A stretch of 64,000 bases of DNA from Benincasa hispida (taxonomy: Eukaryota > Streptophyta > Magnoliopsida > Cucurbitales > Cucurbitaceae), in NCBI RefSeq assembly GCF_009727055.1, contig NC_052357.1, forward strand, positions 83,904,871 to 83,968,870, written 5' to 3'. This document shows positions 22,520 through 33,013 of the stretch, in pieces (the stretch's first letter is position 1; each line of letters starts with the position of its first letter). The translations under genes and the position numbers were made by a program. Under the pieces are notes generated by a model. The model ran no database searches. It had not been told where the DNA came from and worked only from the letters and a program-made list of their open reading frames with translations.

Positions 22520-23794
22520 CCACCCTAAACTTAAGATTTTGCTAATCCTGAGCAAAGAAACAAAAAAAATAGAAGAGTTCTAAGTAAGTATGCTAGTGAT
22601 TCATGCCTTAGAGAATAGGCAGTTGAGAACTCAAGCAGAATCATTCAAGTAAATCTATCGTTATGGTCATCCATGGCTTATTCTAATCATCTCCCACATG
22701 TGTGTGTGCAAGTCACATTCAATTTAAAACTCATAAACTAAAGTTAGGCTCAATGAAGCTTCTCCAATTTTCCCCTAATCTGGCTCATGCACCAATCATT
22801 AAGTATCCACACATTTCAAGAAAGTAATATGTCTACTAAGGTGCCCTAGAATCCTAAGTTTTAAAACTTGCATAAATTTACCTAGGGTACTAGCTTTCAC
22901 ACACTCATTGCAGGAAATCGTACCTAGTCAGTTCTTAGGTGTTCTAGCTGATCACAGGAAGGTGGCTCTTTTTACCCTCATTTATGCATACACATTATAA
23001 ATTTACAAAGCATAAAATAAAAACTTTGTTTCAAGCACATAAGTGACCACTCTATTTTCTTTCCAAATGCTAACAAAATATTCTTTTCTTTCCTCTTAGT
23101 CTAACGTTACAAAAACCATCATGCACATCAAGCCTCTAACCAGTGACCCTTTCGAGGTGACAACCAAATACACTAACATGATTCTAGTTTTAGTTAACAT
23201 TTCTAAATTGAAGTGATTACGTACTCATGATATGGAAAACTCAAAGAGGGACATAGATAGATCATACTTCAAGATATTACTATCATATTTCCACTATAAG
23301 TCATTTAACATACATATTCAAGTCTCATCATGAATAATCAACATCAACAACATATAACAAAGAACTCATAAAAACTCTCCAAATTCAATCAAAATTTTTT
23401 TAAAAAAATTTCAAAATTTCAACATAACATGCATAGTAAGATAAGCCCAAATAAATATGTATAGCAGGATATACAAACAAACACAAAAGTACGAAGGACA
23501 CCTCTCACCCAAACTTAGAAATTTACATTGCCCTCAATACAAGAAAAGAATAAAGTACAAAGAAACAAGCCTAGGAGCGTGCGACAGTCCATCAAACAAG
23601 CTAGTGGAAAGAGTACTTTGTGTTGAAAATAGACCCTGAAAAAAAATATGAGAACAAATAAGTGACACTCTAATTTTTAAAAGATAACAACTAAAACAAA
23701 ACAGAGAAATAAATAAAGTAGTAAAATATTAGGTTGCCTCCCAAAAAGCGCATGGTTTAACATCTCTTAGCTAGACTGAACCCATTAAATCATT
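22520..23794 (-). other. Athila 3' untranslated region
   Basis: Between the integrase C-terminus and the 3' LTR. It includes the polypurine tract beside the LTR. No envelope-like frame, which some Athila elements carry here, can be made out. Otherwise AT-rich with short frames only. Confidence 0.55.
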
Positions 23795-24711
23795 TTTTGA
23801 AAACCAGGTTCTCTGTCTTTCTTTCTTCGTCACCACGATAATGCTCAAGTTTTTTATTATTGACTTTGAATCTCGATCCATCTTCTCCTTGCACTTCCAC
23901 AGCTCCATGAGGAGAAGCTTTTATCACCACAAATGGTTATAACTATCGAGTCTTGAGTTTACCTGAAAACAAGTGTAAACGTGTATTAAAAAGAAAAACT
24001 CTTTGTCCAAGATAACATGTACAATAAATGATCTTTTTGTCATGCCATCTAGCGGTTCTTTCTTTGTACAACTTGGCATTTTCATAAGCTTGATCACAAA
24101 ACTCTTTCAACTTAGAAAGTTCCAACAATCGCTTCTCTCCCACCTTTTATGGATCAAAGTTTAACTTCTTGATAGCTCAATAAGCTTTGCTCTCAAGCTC
24201 CATCGGGTAAGTGACAAGCCTTCCCAAATACCAATCTATACGATGAAGTACCAATTGGAGACATGAAAGCTGTATGATAGGCCCATAATGCATCATCTAA
24301 CTTGAGAGCCTAATCCTTCCTGTTAACTTGAACTGTCTTTTTAAGAATCTGTTTGATTTTTCTATTTGATACCTCAGCAAGACCGTTAGTTTGAAGATGA
24401 TATGTTGTAGCAATCTTATGTTTCACACCATAGTTAGACATCATGGAATCAAACAACTTGTTATAAAAATGAGACCTCTCATCACCTATGATAGCCCTAG
24501 GTGTACCAAACCTTGTGAAAATATTTTTAGAATTTCAAAAAAGTGTGGGCATCATTATTCAGAGTTGCTATAGCCTCTACCCATTTAGACACGTAATCAA
24601 CTGCAACTAAAATATATTTATGACCTCTAGAAGACACAAGAAAGGGCCCCATAAAATAAATATCCCATACATAAAAAAGCTCCACCTCAAAAATAGGAGT
24701 CATAGAAAACT
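23795..24711 (-). pseudogene. Athila integrase core and C-terminal part (degenerate)
   Basis: Minus-strand translation across several frames gives '[15 protein letters not shown]', 'GTPRAI', '[14 protein letters not shown]', 'RTARWHDKK' and, at the end, 'KVNNKKLEHYRG', the order of a Ty3/gypsy integrase from catalytic core to C-terminus. Stops and frameshifts interrupt it. The upstream zinc-finger part lies 3.9 kb away at 28576-28830, separated by the hAT insertion. Confidence 0.8.
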
Positions 24712-25328
24712 ATATTGTCTAGGGTTGGCAATGGGGTCGGGATAGGGCGCGGGGCGTCCCCGTCCCCGACCCCATGGGAGAAATTCTCCCCCATCCCTGC
24801 CCCTGTCCTTGCAGGGACGAGGGCGGGGATTCCCCGTCGGGGAAACGGGATCCCCGTGGGGATTCCTCTACTAGTTCCCCATGAGGATTCCCCATTTTTT
24901 TTAATTAAAATTTGATTAGTCCACAAAAAATAAACAAAATTTAATAACTAATCTATGAAATAAACACAATTTAGAAGCTCACAAATCCATTAAATAAGTT
25001 TATCGAATTCCTATTTTTTAATTCAAGTGATTTTATTTAAAATTTGACTAGTTCACAAAAAATAAACAAAATATAACTATGAAATAAACACAATTTAAAA
25101 GCTGACAAATCCATTAAATAAGTTTACAACTTAAAATTCAATAAAGTTTGAATAAGGAAGTCAATTAAAGGAAAATATCTTATACATTTAAAATATATAA
25201 ATTGCTCGTCTTTCTCTCTTCACCGAAGACTTCACATTGAAATATTTCTCCTTTCTTGCCATCATCCCATCCTTAATTGCGAGTATTATTCATTCCTACA
25301 TTTAAAATGTAATTAACAAATAATGTCA

Positions 25329-25329
<1 letters not shown>

Positions 25330-25363
<34 letters not shown>

Positions 25364-25374
25364 AGAAGAAGAAG
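25330..25374. repeat. A(32) run followed by GAA repeats
   Basis: A homopolymer of about 32 A followed by four GAA units, inside the hAT element beyond the 3' end of its transposase gene. Confidence 0.8.
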
Positions 25375-25609
25375 CTAGACCACAAAAAGTAAAAGTGTCA
25401 TAAGAAAATAATGTTAATCTATGAGCATACCTTAGTCACCCCACCATCTTCATCAGAATCATCTGCATCTTCTAAAACAGTTGTTAAATGTTTAACTATT
25501 TCTTTTCTCGTGCTAGTACCTTATATTGTCAAATATTTATAATAAAAGAAAATATTTATTAATATATTAAATGCTAAAAAGAGGTAAAACAAAACAAACA
25601 AACTAACCC

Positions 25610-27322
25610 GTCAAAACTTTAGTTGCAATCCAATTTTGAGCGCACATCAAAGCTTCTATCGTTTTCAGATGAAGTTTGTTACAATGTGGGCTTACAATCC
25701 TACCACAGGTACTAAAAGCAACCTTTGATGCAACACTAAATTACGGGATGGCTAATATGTCTCTTTCAATTTCTTGTAAAATGGGATATTTGACACTATT
25801 TAATTTCCACCAACTCAAAATGTCAAAATCAGATGTTCAACGTAAGACAGATTCATCCAAATATGCATCAAACTATTGCTTCTGATTCATATTATTGGAA
25901 TTTGATACAAACAAGTCATAATCATTAAAATCATCAAATTCTATATTCTGTGAGATTCCATCTAAATTTTTAGAGTTATAATCATCACCTTCACCTTCAT
26001 GCATCTTCATGCATCAGCTAATATTTCATTTCCAAATCTGAAAAAAGTTTTTTTAATCCTTTCCACTTCAAGAAAAAAAACTATCTCCATAAATTCTAGA
26101 GAAGTAAAACTTAATCAACTTCAATTTGTAACGTGGATTTAAAACTGCAGCTATGGCCATTACCCCATGAATTTTCTTCCAATACTTATCAAATTTTGAA
26201 ATCATATTTGAAGCCAGGTCTCTTATCTCTTGAATGCCAAAATTTGTCTACTCAGAAATAGCCAATTTCAATTTACAAATTTTTGGGAAAAAAGATTAGC
26301 AATAGGATATTTGGATCCAGAAAATATTTAAGTCACGTGATGAAATATTTTCAGTTTCTCACATATCTCTTTTGCTAATACTCAATCTTGATCCAAAGAC
26401 AAACACTTGTACTTTGGTTCTCGTTGTTTTAATCGATAAAACACAACCTTGTACTTCAATGTAGTGGCTAACATAAAATATGTAGAATTCCACCTAGTAC
26501 AACAATCAAGACCCAACATCTGACCATTATAAACATTCAAACTATCAACAAGCATATTAACCATGGAGTCATTTGTACTACAATTATCTGCAGTTACAGA
26601 TGACAATTTTCGATCAATATTTTAGTCTAACAGACATTCCATTATTTCTTCACGAAGCATCTCAAAAGTATGTGGAGAAGGGACATATATAAACCTGATT
26701 ATTTTGTTTTGCAAAACCCAACTATCATCAACAAAATGTGCAGTGACAACCATATAACCTTTTGTTTGGTGGTTGGAAGTCTACATGTCCGTTGTAAGAG
26801 CAGTTTTTCCTTTGATCTCATTCAACAATGTTATGGTTTTCAACTTTTCAGTCTCATAAATTTTCAAAATCTCCTTCTTTGTTGTGTTTCTTGACACCAT
26901 CTTAAACAATGGTTGGATGACATTACAAAATTTCCTAAAATCTTAATGCTCAACTATTGAGAGAGGATATTTCATGTTTTATTATCATCCTAGCTAATGC
27001 TTTTTTTGCAGCTTCCTGATCGAAGTTATATAAACTCAATGTATTGTTCTTCTCTCTGTTAGGATTCAATAGGGATTATCATGTCCTTTTGTCCTTTATA
27101 TGGGCATATCTTAATATGGTCATGCAAACGTTTGGTTCCATTTTTACTTTCATCCCCTAATTTTCGTTTGCAATAATTACAAACCGCCTTGTCTACCCCA
27201 TCTATTTTTTGTTTCTTAAAATGGTTCCAAACAACCGATGTCAATCTCCTATTTAAAGATCCCTTGTCAATATCCTCACCAAGAATAACACAATTATCAA
27301 CATTCAAATTATAATCATTCAA
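25610..27322 (-). pseudogene. hAT transposase, RICESLEEPER-like (degenerate)
   Basis: On the minus strand 27322-27059 encodes a BED zinc finger: 'SVVWNHFKK', then 'CNYCKRKL' and 'LHDHIKIC', giving the Cys-Cys-His-Cys set. 26606-26382 encodes a central part ('DNCSTNDSM', 'DCCTRWNSTYFML'), and about 25840-25615 the C-terminal dimerisation region ('ILSWWKLNSVKYPIL', 'ERDILAIP', 'FSVASKVAFST') with an in-frame stop after 'LAIP'. This is the domain order of plant hAT transposases. Frames are interrupted several times, so no functional enzyme is expected. Domesticated BED/hAT genes exist in plants, but the stops and lost terminal repeat argue against that here. Confidence 0.8.
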
Positions 27323-27479
27323 AGATCATGGAGTTAAATTTGGGGTTGAATTTGGGTTGGATCTGGGATTGGACTTAGAGAATCTTTATTTGTAGAAGGT
27401 GATGAAGACATTGTTTTCAACCTACCAAAGATTTAATTTAAAAAACCCTCTTTAGACTTGGACTTGAATTTCAAAGCAT

Positions 27480-27690
27480 TCAAACATATTCAAAGCATTC
27501 AACCCAAGTTCAAAGCATTCAAACAATGTCTTAGAATTAAAATTCAAACGCCAAAAGTATTCAATTAGATTTATGGAGATACTTTTCAAACATATTCAAT
27601 CCCAAAATTCAAAGCATTAAAACATATTTTTCAAACATATTCAAGCCTAAAATTCAAAGCATTCAAACATACACAAACATACATTTCAAA
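27480..27690. repeat. Short degenerate repeats, AAATTCAAAGCATTCAAACATATTC type
   Basis: The words 'TTCAAAGCATTCAAACATA' and 'CAAACATATTCAA' recur several times with variable spacing in the 5' part of the hAT element, upstream of the BED exon. Probably slippage-derived. Confidence 0.6.
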
Positions 27691-27999
27691 TGGCAAAGGA
27701 AATTTTTACCGGCTTAAATGGCAACAGATCTCAGACGGCAGCAGCTTAAAGCCTTGAACGGACAGATCTCGCCTCTTGGAACAGTACAAAATCTTCTTCA
27801 CTTCAAATGAAAAACAAAACAAAACCATCAAAATATATACTATTTTTCAAATGGACAGTCTTGAAAGCAGACTCATATATTACCTTGAACGGTCAGTCTT
27901 GTTAGGTATTAGTAATTACGTCTATTTTTTCAGGTTTTCCAAAGCGAACTCAAACGGACAGTCTTGAACGGACAATCTTGGCTTGAACTCAAAAGTCGG

Positions 28000-28400
28000 A
28001 CGGCAGTTCTTCTTCAGTTCACGGCTGATGGCAGACGCAACACCTAGACCCAAGGCCTTCAGAGTTCGGCTTCAGTCTTCACCCAACGCCTAAGTTCTTC
28101 TTCAGTCGCCTTCAGTCTTAACTCGAAAGTCGGACGACGGTTCTTCTTCACTTTACGGCTGACGGCAGACACCAGATGCAACACTTAGACCCTTTGGAAT
28201 TCGGCTTCAGTATTCATCCAATGCCTAATTACTTATTCAATCGCTTTGCCTTCACCCTTCGGTCTTCCTTCACGCTCGGCTCACGAACTCACGTAGACGC
28301 CAGATGCAACACCCAGACCCTTCGGAGTTCGGCTTTAGTCTTCACCCAACGCCTAATTACTTCTTTAGTTGCTTCGCCTTCGCCCTTCGGTCTTCCTTCA
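28000..28400. repeat. Three imperfect ~130-bp direct repeats with CTTCAG-rich core
   Basis: The phrase CGGCTTCAGTCTTCACCCAA (or close variant) followed by CGCCTAA occurs near 28066, 28202 and 28329, each preceded by a 'GACGGCAGACGC...CAACAC' or similar segment. The repeats are GC-richer than their surroundings. They lie between the hAT transposase and resuming Athila sequence and may be hAT 5' subterminal DNA or captured sequence. Confidence 0.6.
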
Positions 28401-28575
28401 TGCTCGGCTTATAGACTCACGCAGATGCACGACACGATACTCGTACTCGGTAGGTAAGGAGGGTAGGGCACTTCGGTCTTCCACAGAACAGAAGGGAAGG
28501 TGGAGAAGGAAACTTTTTTGTGCAGTTGGGCTTTTTAATTTAGGGCTGAACAGTGAACACTATACGTTTAATTTA

Positions 28576-30157
28576 GACCTATCACAAGATTTAACAAAAT
28601 ATAACCATCTTTAAAAAGTGAAGGACAATAAAAACCTAATTGAAGTACCTTAGCTACAGTTCTAGTTGGCCTAAAATGACTTCCATAGGGCGAAGAATGA
28701 TAGGAGTTCAAGATACTTACAACTTCCTTCTGATGGACAGATTTTCTTATGAGACCATCTGCACACACCTTGTAAAGAAGAGGATCTTCCCAATGATAAG
28801 ATTTGACTTTGTGTAAAAACCTCTTCATTTATTGAGTAGTTGATCAAAACACAACACCTTACCTGCAAGATAATTAACAACATCACCAAACCAAGGCAAC
28901 TTGTCTTTTACTTGATACAAACACTCATCAGGAAAGGTCTCAACAATAAATGAACTAAGTTTTTCATCCTCAAGCTCAAGACTATATAGGTGGTCTGCAA
29001 CCACATTTTTACATTCTTTCCTGTCCTTGATAGCAAAGTCAAATTCCTGCAAAAGCAACATCTCATCAATCTAGGTTTGGACTTTTTCTTAGCAAACAAA
29101 TATTTCAAAGTTACATGGTTAGTATGAACAGTTATCTTAGAACCAAGTAAGTAAGGCCTAAACTTATCCAAAGGAAACACAATAGCTATCAACTCTTTTT
29201 CAGTATTAGTGTAATTCTATCAAGTACAATTAAGTGTTTTACTAGCATAGTATATCATCTTAAAAATGTTATCCTTACGTTGGCCTAAGATAATACCTAG
29301 TGCATAATTACTAGCATCACACATAATTTCAAAAGGTTCAGACCACATAGGTGAAAAAATAACAAGAGCAGAAACCAATTTCTCTTTCAAAAAAGTAAAG
29401 GCATCAAACATGCATCATTAAAAAAAAATTAGCATCTTTTTGCAAGTTAAAAAAATCTTTGATAAATCTCCTGAAAACCTTGTATGTCCTAGAAAGCTCT
29501 TAACTCCTTTCACATCTATAGGAGGTGGCAATTATTCAATTGTAGAAATTTTTGTCCTGTCCCACCTCTAAACCATTCTGAGATACTTTTATGCCCCAAG
29601 ACAATGCCTTCCTTCACCATGAAGTAGCATTTTTTCCAATTCAGCACAAGATTGGCTTCTTGACATCTTTGCAAAACAAGAGTAAGATTAGCAAGGCAAG
29701 AATCAAAAGAGAATCCAAAAACAAAAAAGTCATCCATAAACACTTCTATAATCTCCTCTATCAACCCCTGAAAAATCGTTATCATACACCCCTGAAAAGT
29801 GGCAGGTGCATTACATAGACCAAAAGGCATACTCCTATAAGAAAATGTCCCATAGGGACAAGTGAAAGTACTCCTAATCCTCAAGAGCAATAACAATCTA
29901 ATTATACCCTGAATATCCATCTAAGAAACAATAGTAAGAATAACTTGCAAGCCAATCAAGTATTTGATCAATAAAAGGAAGTGAAAAATGATCTTTTCTA
30001 GTGGCCTTATTTAACTTCCTATAATCGATACAAACACACCATCCTATCACTAATCTAGTGGATATGAATTCATCTTTATCATTCTTAACCACAGTCATAC
30101 CACGTCTCTTAGGGACAACCTCCATAGGGCTCATCCAAGAATTATCAGAAATAATGG
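28576..30157 (-). pseudogene. Athila RT, RNase H and integrase zinc-finger region (degenerate)
   Basis: From 30157 downwards the minus strand encodes reverse transcriptase ('IDYRKLNKATRKDHF', 'CFLDGYSGYN', 'MPFGLCNAPATFQ', 'VFMDDFFVFG'), with the catalytic Phe-Met-Asp-Asp intact at 29729-29740. RNase H follows (29411-28900: 'FEIMCDASNYALGIILGQ', 'TVHTNHVTLKYL'), then the integrase zinc-binding part (28828-28580: 'YHSSPYGSHFRPTRT', 'VLQLGFYCPSLFKD'). Several frameshifts and stops separate the pieces. The first RT residues present are 'IISDNSWMSP'; everything between protease end and this point, roughly 200 residues in related elements, is absent and a copia LTR sits at the break. Confidence 0.9.
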
Positions 30158-31048
30158 TGTTGACATTCAACATGCGGAAGCAATTAGGATCTTAAACACT
30201 CTAATTCAATCAATCTTAACAATCAAGTAAGCATGTAAATATTTAAAGAAATAGGGTTTTGAAGCTATACCTTCGAAGAACTGCTTAAAACTTCAAATCC
30301 AACACAAATTTCCTCTCGAACAAGTTATAGACCACCACTTTATCTTTCATACTATCCTCTAGGACCTTATATTATATTATGGATCCAAAATGAGTTTGAG
30401 TTCATGGGAATTCTTTGAGGAAAAAACTGGTTTTGCTGTCAAGTATTGAAGAACACTTTCAGTAGAAGTTTATCCAGTTTCACCTTTAAAACTCAGCTAA
30501 TTGAGCTAATTTTATTCAAAATTCCATGCAAAAATGTATTACATGAGAGATTGACACCACAAAAACTAAGAGGATAATGGAATTAGAGGTAGACAAAGTG
30601 GGAAAAATCCATTAAACTTAATTTTCCAATTTAATAGTTTTAAAATCAATTTTCAAAATTGAAATCCAAATTTCAATTCAATTGATTTTTTAACCAAAAT
30701 TTAATTTGAAATCAAATTTCAAACTTTGAAAAAATTAATTTCCATCAAAATTAATTCCAATAGTTAATTTTTAATTAATTTCAAATAATTAATTAAATTA
30801 TTAATTAATTAAAATTTGATATCAAATATCAAATTATTAACTCACTAGTTCCACAATCATAAATCTCTATTCATGTATTTTAAACCAAATTTAAATATTA
30901 TTCAATTCTCATATTTCGTTTAATTCGATCACTAAACGTGTAATTATATCATATATAATTACTGATTCCCTTAATTCAAATTTGAGCATTTCAAATTCTC
31001 TCATCACGCTATTCTAAGGTTTAATCCGTTTGTGAGCTAGTAGGGGAA
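30158..31048 (-). mobile_element. Minus-strand copia LTR, 3' part (split by copia-1)
   Basis: The complement of the LTR 3' portion: in minus orientation it ends ...TTGAATGTCAACA against Athila RT sequence. At 31048 it is interrupted by copia-1. The other part is 52252-53236. Joining the two around the duplicated GGGAA gives a continuous LTR of about 1.88 kb whose junction reads like the undisturbed sibling LTR at 53723-55747 (same GAGCTAGTA...GGACC...ATGGACCTACAGATCATG phrase). No internal copia sequence accompanies it, so it is a solo LTR. Confidence 0.8.
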
Positions 31049-32999
31049 TATTGGAAATGTCATAATCATGGAAACATATTCTACTTATCAATAAAAATAT
31101 TATTGAAGGATTTATTCAATAAAAGTGTTATTGAGATTGAAATTGCAATATGTTATAAAATCCAATAAATGAATCCATGGCTATAGTATGAATATTATAA
31201 CTTTATGTAGAGACATAAAAGAGGATCAAGTTATATAATATATAGCCAAAAAGGTCTATAAGTATATGGATGGGATTGAGTACCTTGTCTTAAGGACACT
31301 ATAGATGCGGCCTGCTTTGTATACTGTTATAAACGATGTGATCCCAAAATGGTTCATGTGGAGACATGCGAGTAGGGGCATTCTATGCAAAAGAGTTTTG
31401 CATAAGACTGGACCATGAAATAGTCACTTGTCTTTATAGCGACTGTTTACTATTAAAATTGACTATTTCAATTCGATGACCTAAGGTAACTTGATCTTAA
31501 TCCTGAGCTAACTATGAACTTCTGTTTATTCGGGATTATCTTTTGATCTGCATAGGTGAGAGTAGTTCAACAACACTACTCAAAAAGCTTCCCATTTTGG
31601 GGACAAGACTAGATAGATAGCAAAGGACATAGTCATGCAAGATGGAAATCACTCCTACCCGTTTTAGGGTTAGCAGATAGGTTGTTCCCTTGAGTACTGA
31701 TTCTTGGTCTTGAACAAATGGGCCCTACCCTCTCATGGCCAAGAGGGACATGGTTTATTAGTTGGACTATAAACCAATTGTTTGATAGAGGATCAATGGG
31801 AGCTTAAGGAGCAAGATGTATTTACTTAGGTAAAACGGTAGTTTTGACATAGCTGTAAATACGAACAACCTGTGAAGGATTGACTTACTAATCATGGTTA
31901 AATCAAGTGGACAGAAATATATCTACAGTGAGGAGATCACAACCATCGAGCTATAGTGGTGTGTCTCGGTAGTTAACGAATATTGATTAATTCAGTTTAA
32001 AGAGTTTAGTCAATTAATCTCAAATCATTGGAGCTTATGATTTGTAGGTCCATAAGGTCCCTCTACTAACTCATAAAACATTACACATTGGATTAGAATA
32101 TTGAGCAAATTTGAAGTCTTCAAATTCAAAAACTAGAGTTTGAATTTGAAATATTCAATTTCAATTTTTAGGATTTGGATAATTATATCTTATATAATTA
32201 ACATTTAAATTTATCAAAATTAAATGTAAATTGGAGAGTTTAAAATATTTAAATATTGATTTGAATTTACTTTACATGAATAGGGATTCATGTTTAAATG
32301 AAGTGTTTTATTAATTTAATATATGATATTAAATTATTAATTAATTAATTAATTAAATTTTTTATTAATTAATTAATTAATTAAATTTTTTATTAATTAA
32401 TTAAAATTAAATCATTTTTTCATTTTTAAATTTAATTTATGGAAATTTAATTAAGTTTTAAATTAAATTTATGGAAATTGAATTAATCTAAAATTTAAAA
32501 ATGAAATTGTTAATAGATATATCACAATTTTGGGATTTTTTGTGGATTTTTTCACAAATCAACACATTACTCACTCACTTAGTGCTAATTGAAGTGTCAA
32601 TTAGCTAAAAGTCTAAGTGCTTGCATGCTTGAACTTGTTAAATACTTCAATTTCAGAAATTGGAGAGACTTTCATGCTGAATTAATGGAAAATTCTGAGA
32701 ATTTTTAAATTCTCTCAAACCCTCTCCAATCCTAACCTCTATACCTCTCAATTTAGAGTTTTCACCACTCAATCCAAGGCTGAGAATAGTAGAAAAGCTC
32801 CTCTTGGTGGTCTACTAGAGATTTGGAGATCAATTTCATGGAGTTCAACAAGAATCAAGAAGAATTCTACAAAAATATACACATATGAATCCCTCTTTCT
32901 ATTGAAACTGTTTTATAGCATGCTTTATACTCAAATTAAGTGTAATTAGAATGCTTAATGATTCTATTTGCTTCCGCTTTATACATGTTTACTCTATCA
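31049..32999 (+). repeat. 5' LTR of copia-1
   Basis: 1951 bp, matches the 3' LTR at 50443-52246 along its length but with many differences. Its first bases (TATTGGAAATGTC) correspond to TGTTGAGAATGTC of the 3' copy, and about 17 bp that follow in the 3' copy (CTAAAACTCGCATTTCG region) are missing. It ends ...TTTACTCTATCA two bases before the primer site. Confidence 0.9.
32334..32405. repeat. TTAA-rich microsatellite in the copia-1 5' LTR
   Basis: Two runs of tandem TTAA/ATTA units joined by AAATTTTTT. The 3' LTR has a shorter version near 51709-51750, so the run length has changed since insertion. Confidence 0.75.
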
Positions 33000-33001
33000 A
33001 T

Positions 33002-33013
33002 TGGTATTAGAGC
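33002..33013 (+). promoter_or_regulatory. Primer binding site of copia-1 (tRNA-iMet type)
   Basis: TGGTATTAGAGC, two bases after the LTR end, matches the plant initiator-Met tRNA 3' end complement TGGTATCAGAGC with one change. Confidence 0.85.

Larger units (their letters stand above)
24720..28575 (-). mobile_element. hAT-family DNA transposon inserted in Athila integrase
   Basis: The left end reads TAGGGTTGGCAA, a typical plant hAT terminal repeat, followed by a very GC-rich subterminal region (24730-24870) of GGGGCGGGGATCCCCG-type words common in plant hATs. Inside is a broken RICESLEEPER-like transposase on the minus strand. Athila integrase sequence resumes on both sides. The expected matching terminal repeat and 8-bp duplication (ATATTGTC on the left) are not found near 28575, and a little Athila sequence is also missing there, so the right end is probably deleted; the right limit is approximate. 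Confidence 0.7.

Noticed and set aside
24687..24926. Gly/Pro-rich frames on both strands near the hAT left end
   Set aside because: They translate the GC-rich hAT subterminal DNA, which is not protein-coding.
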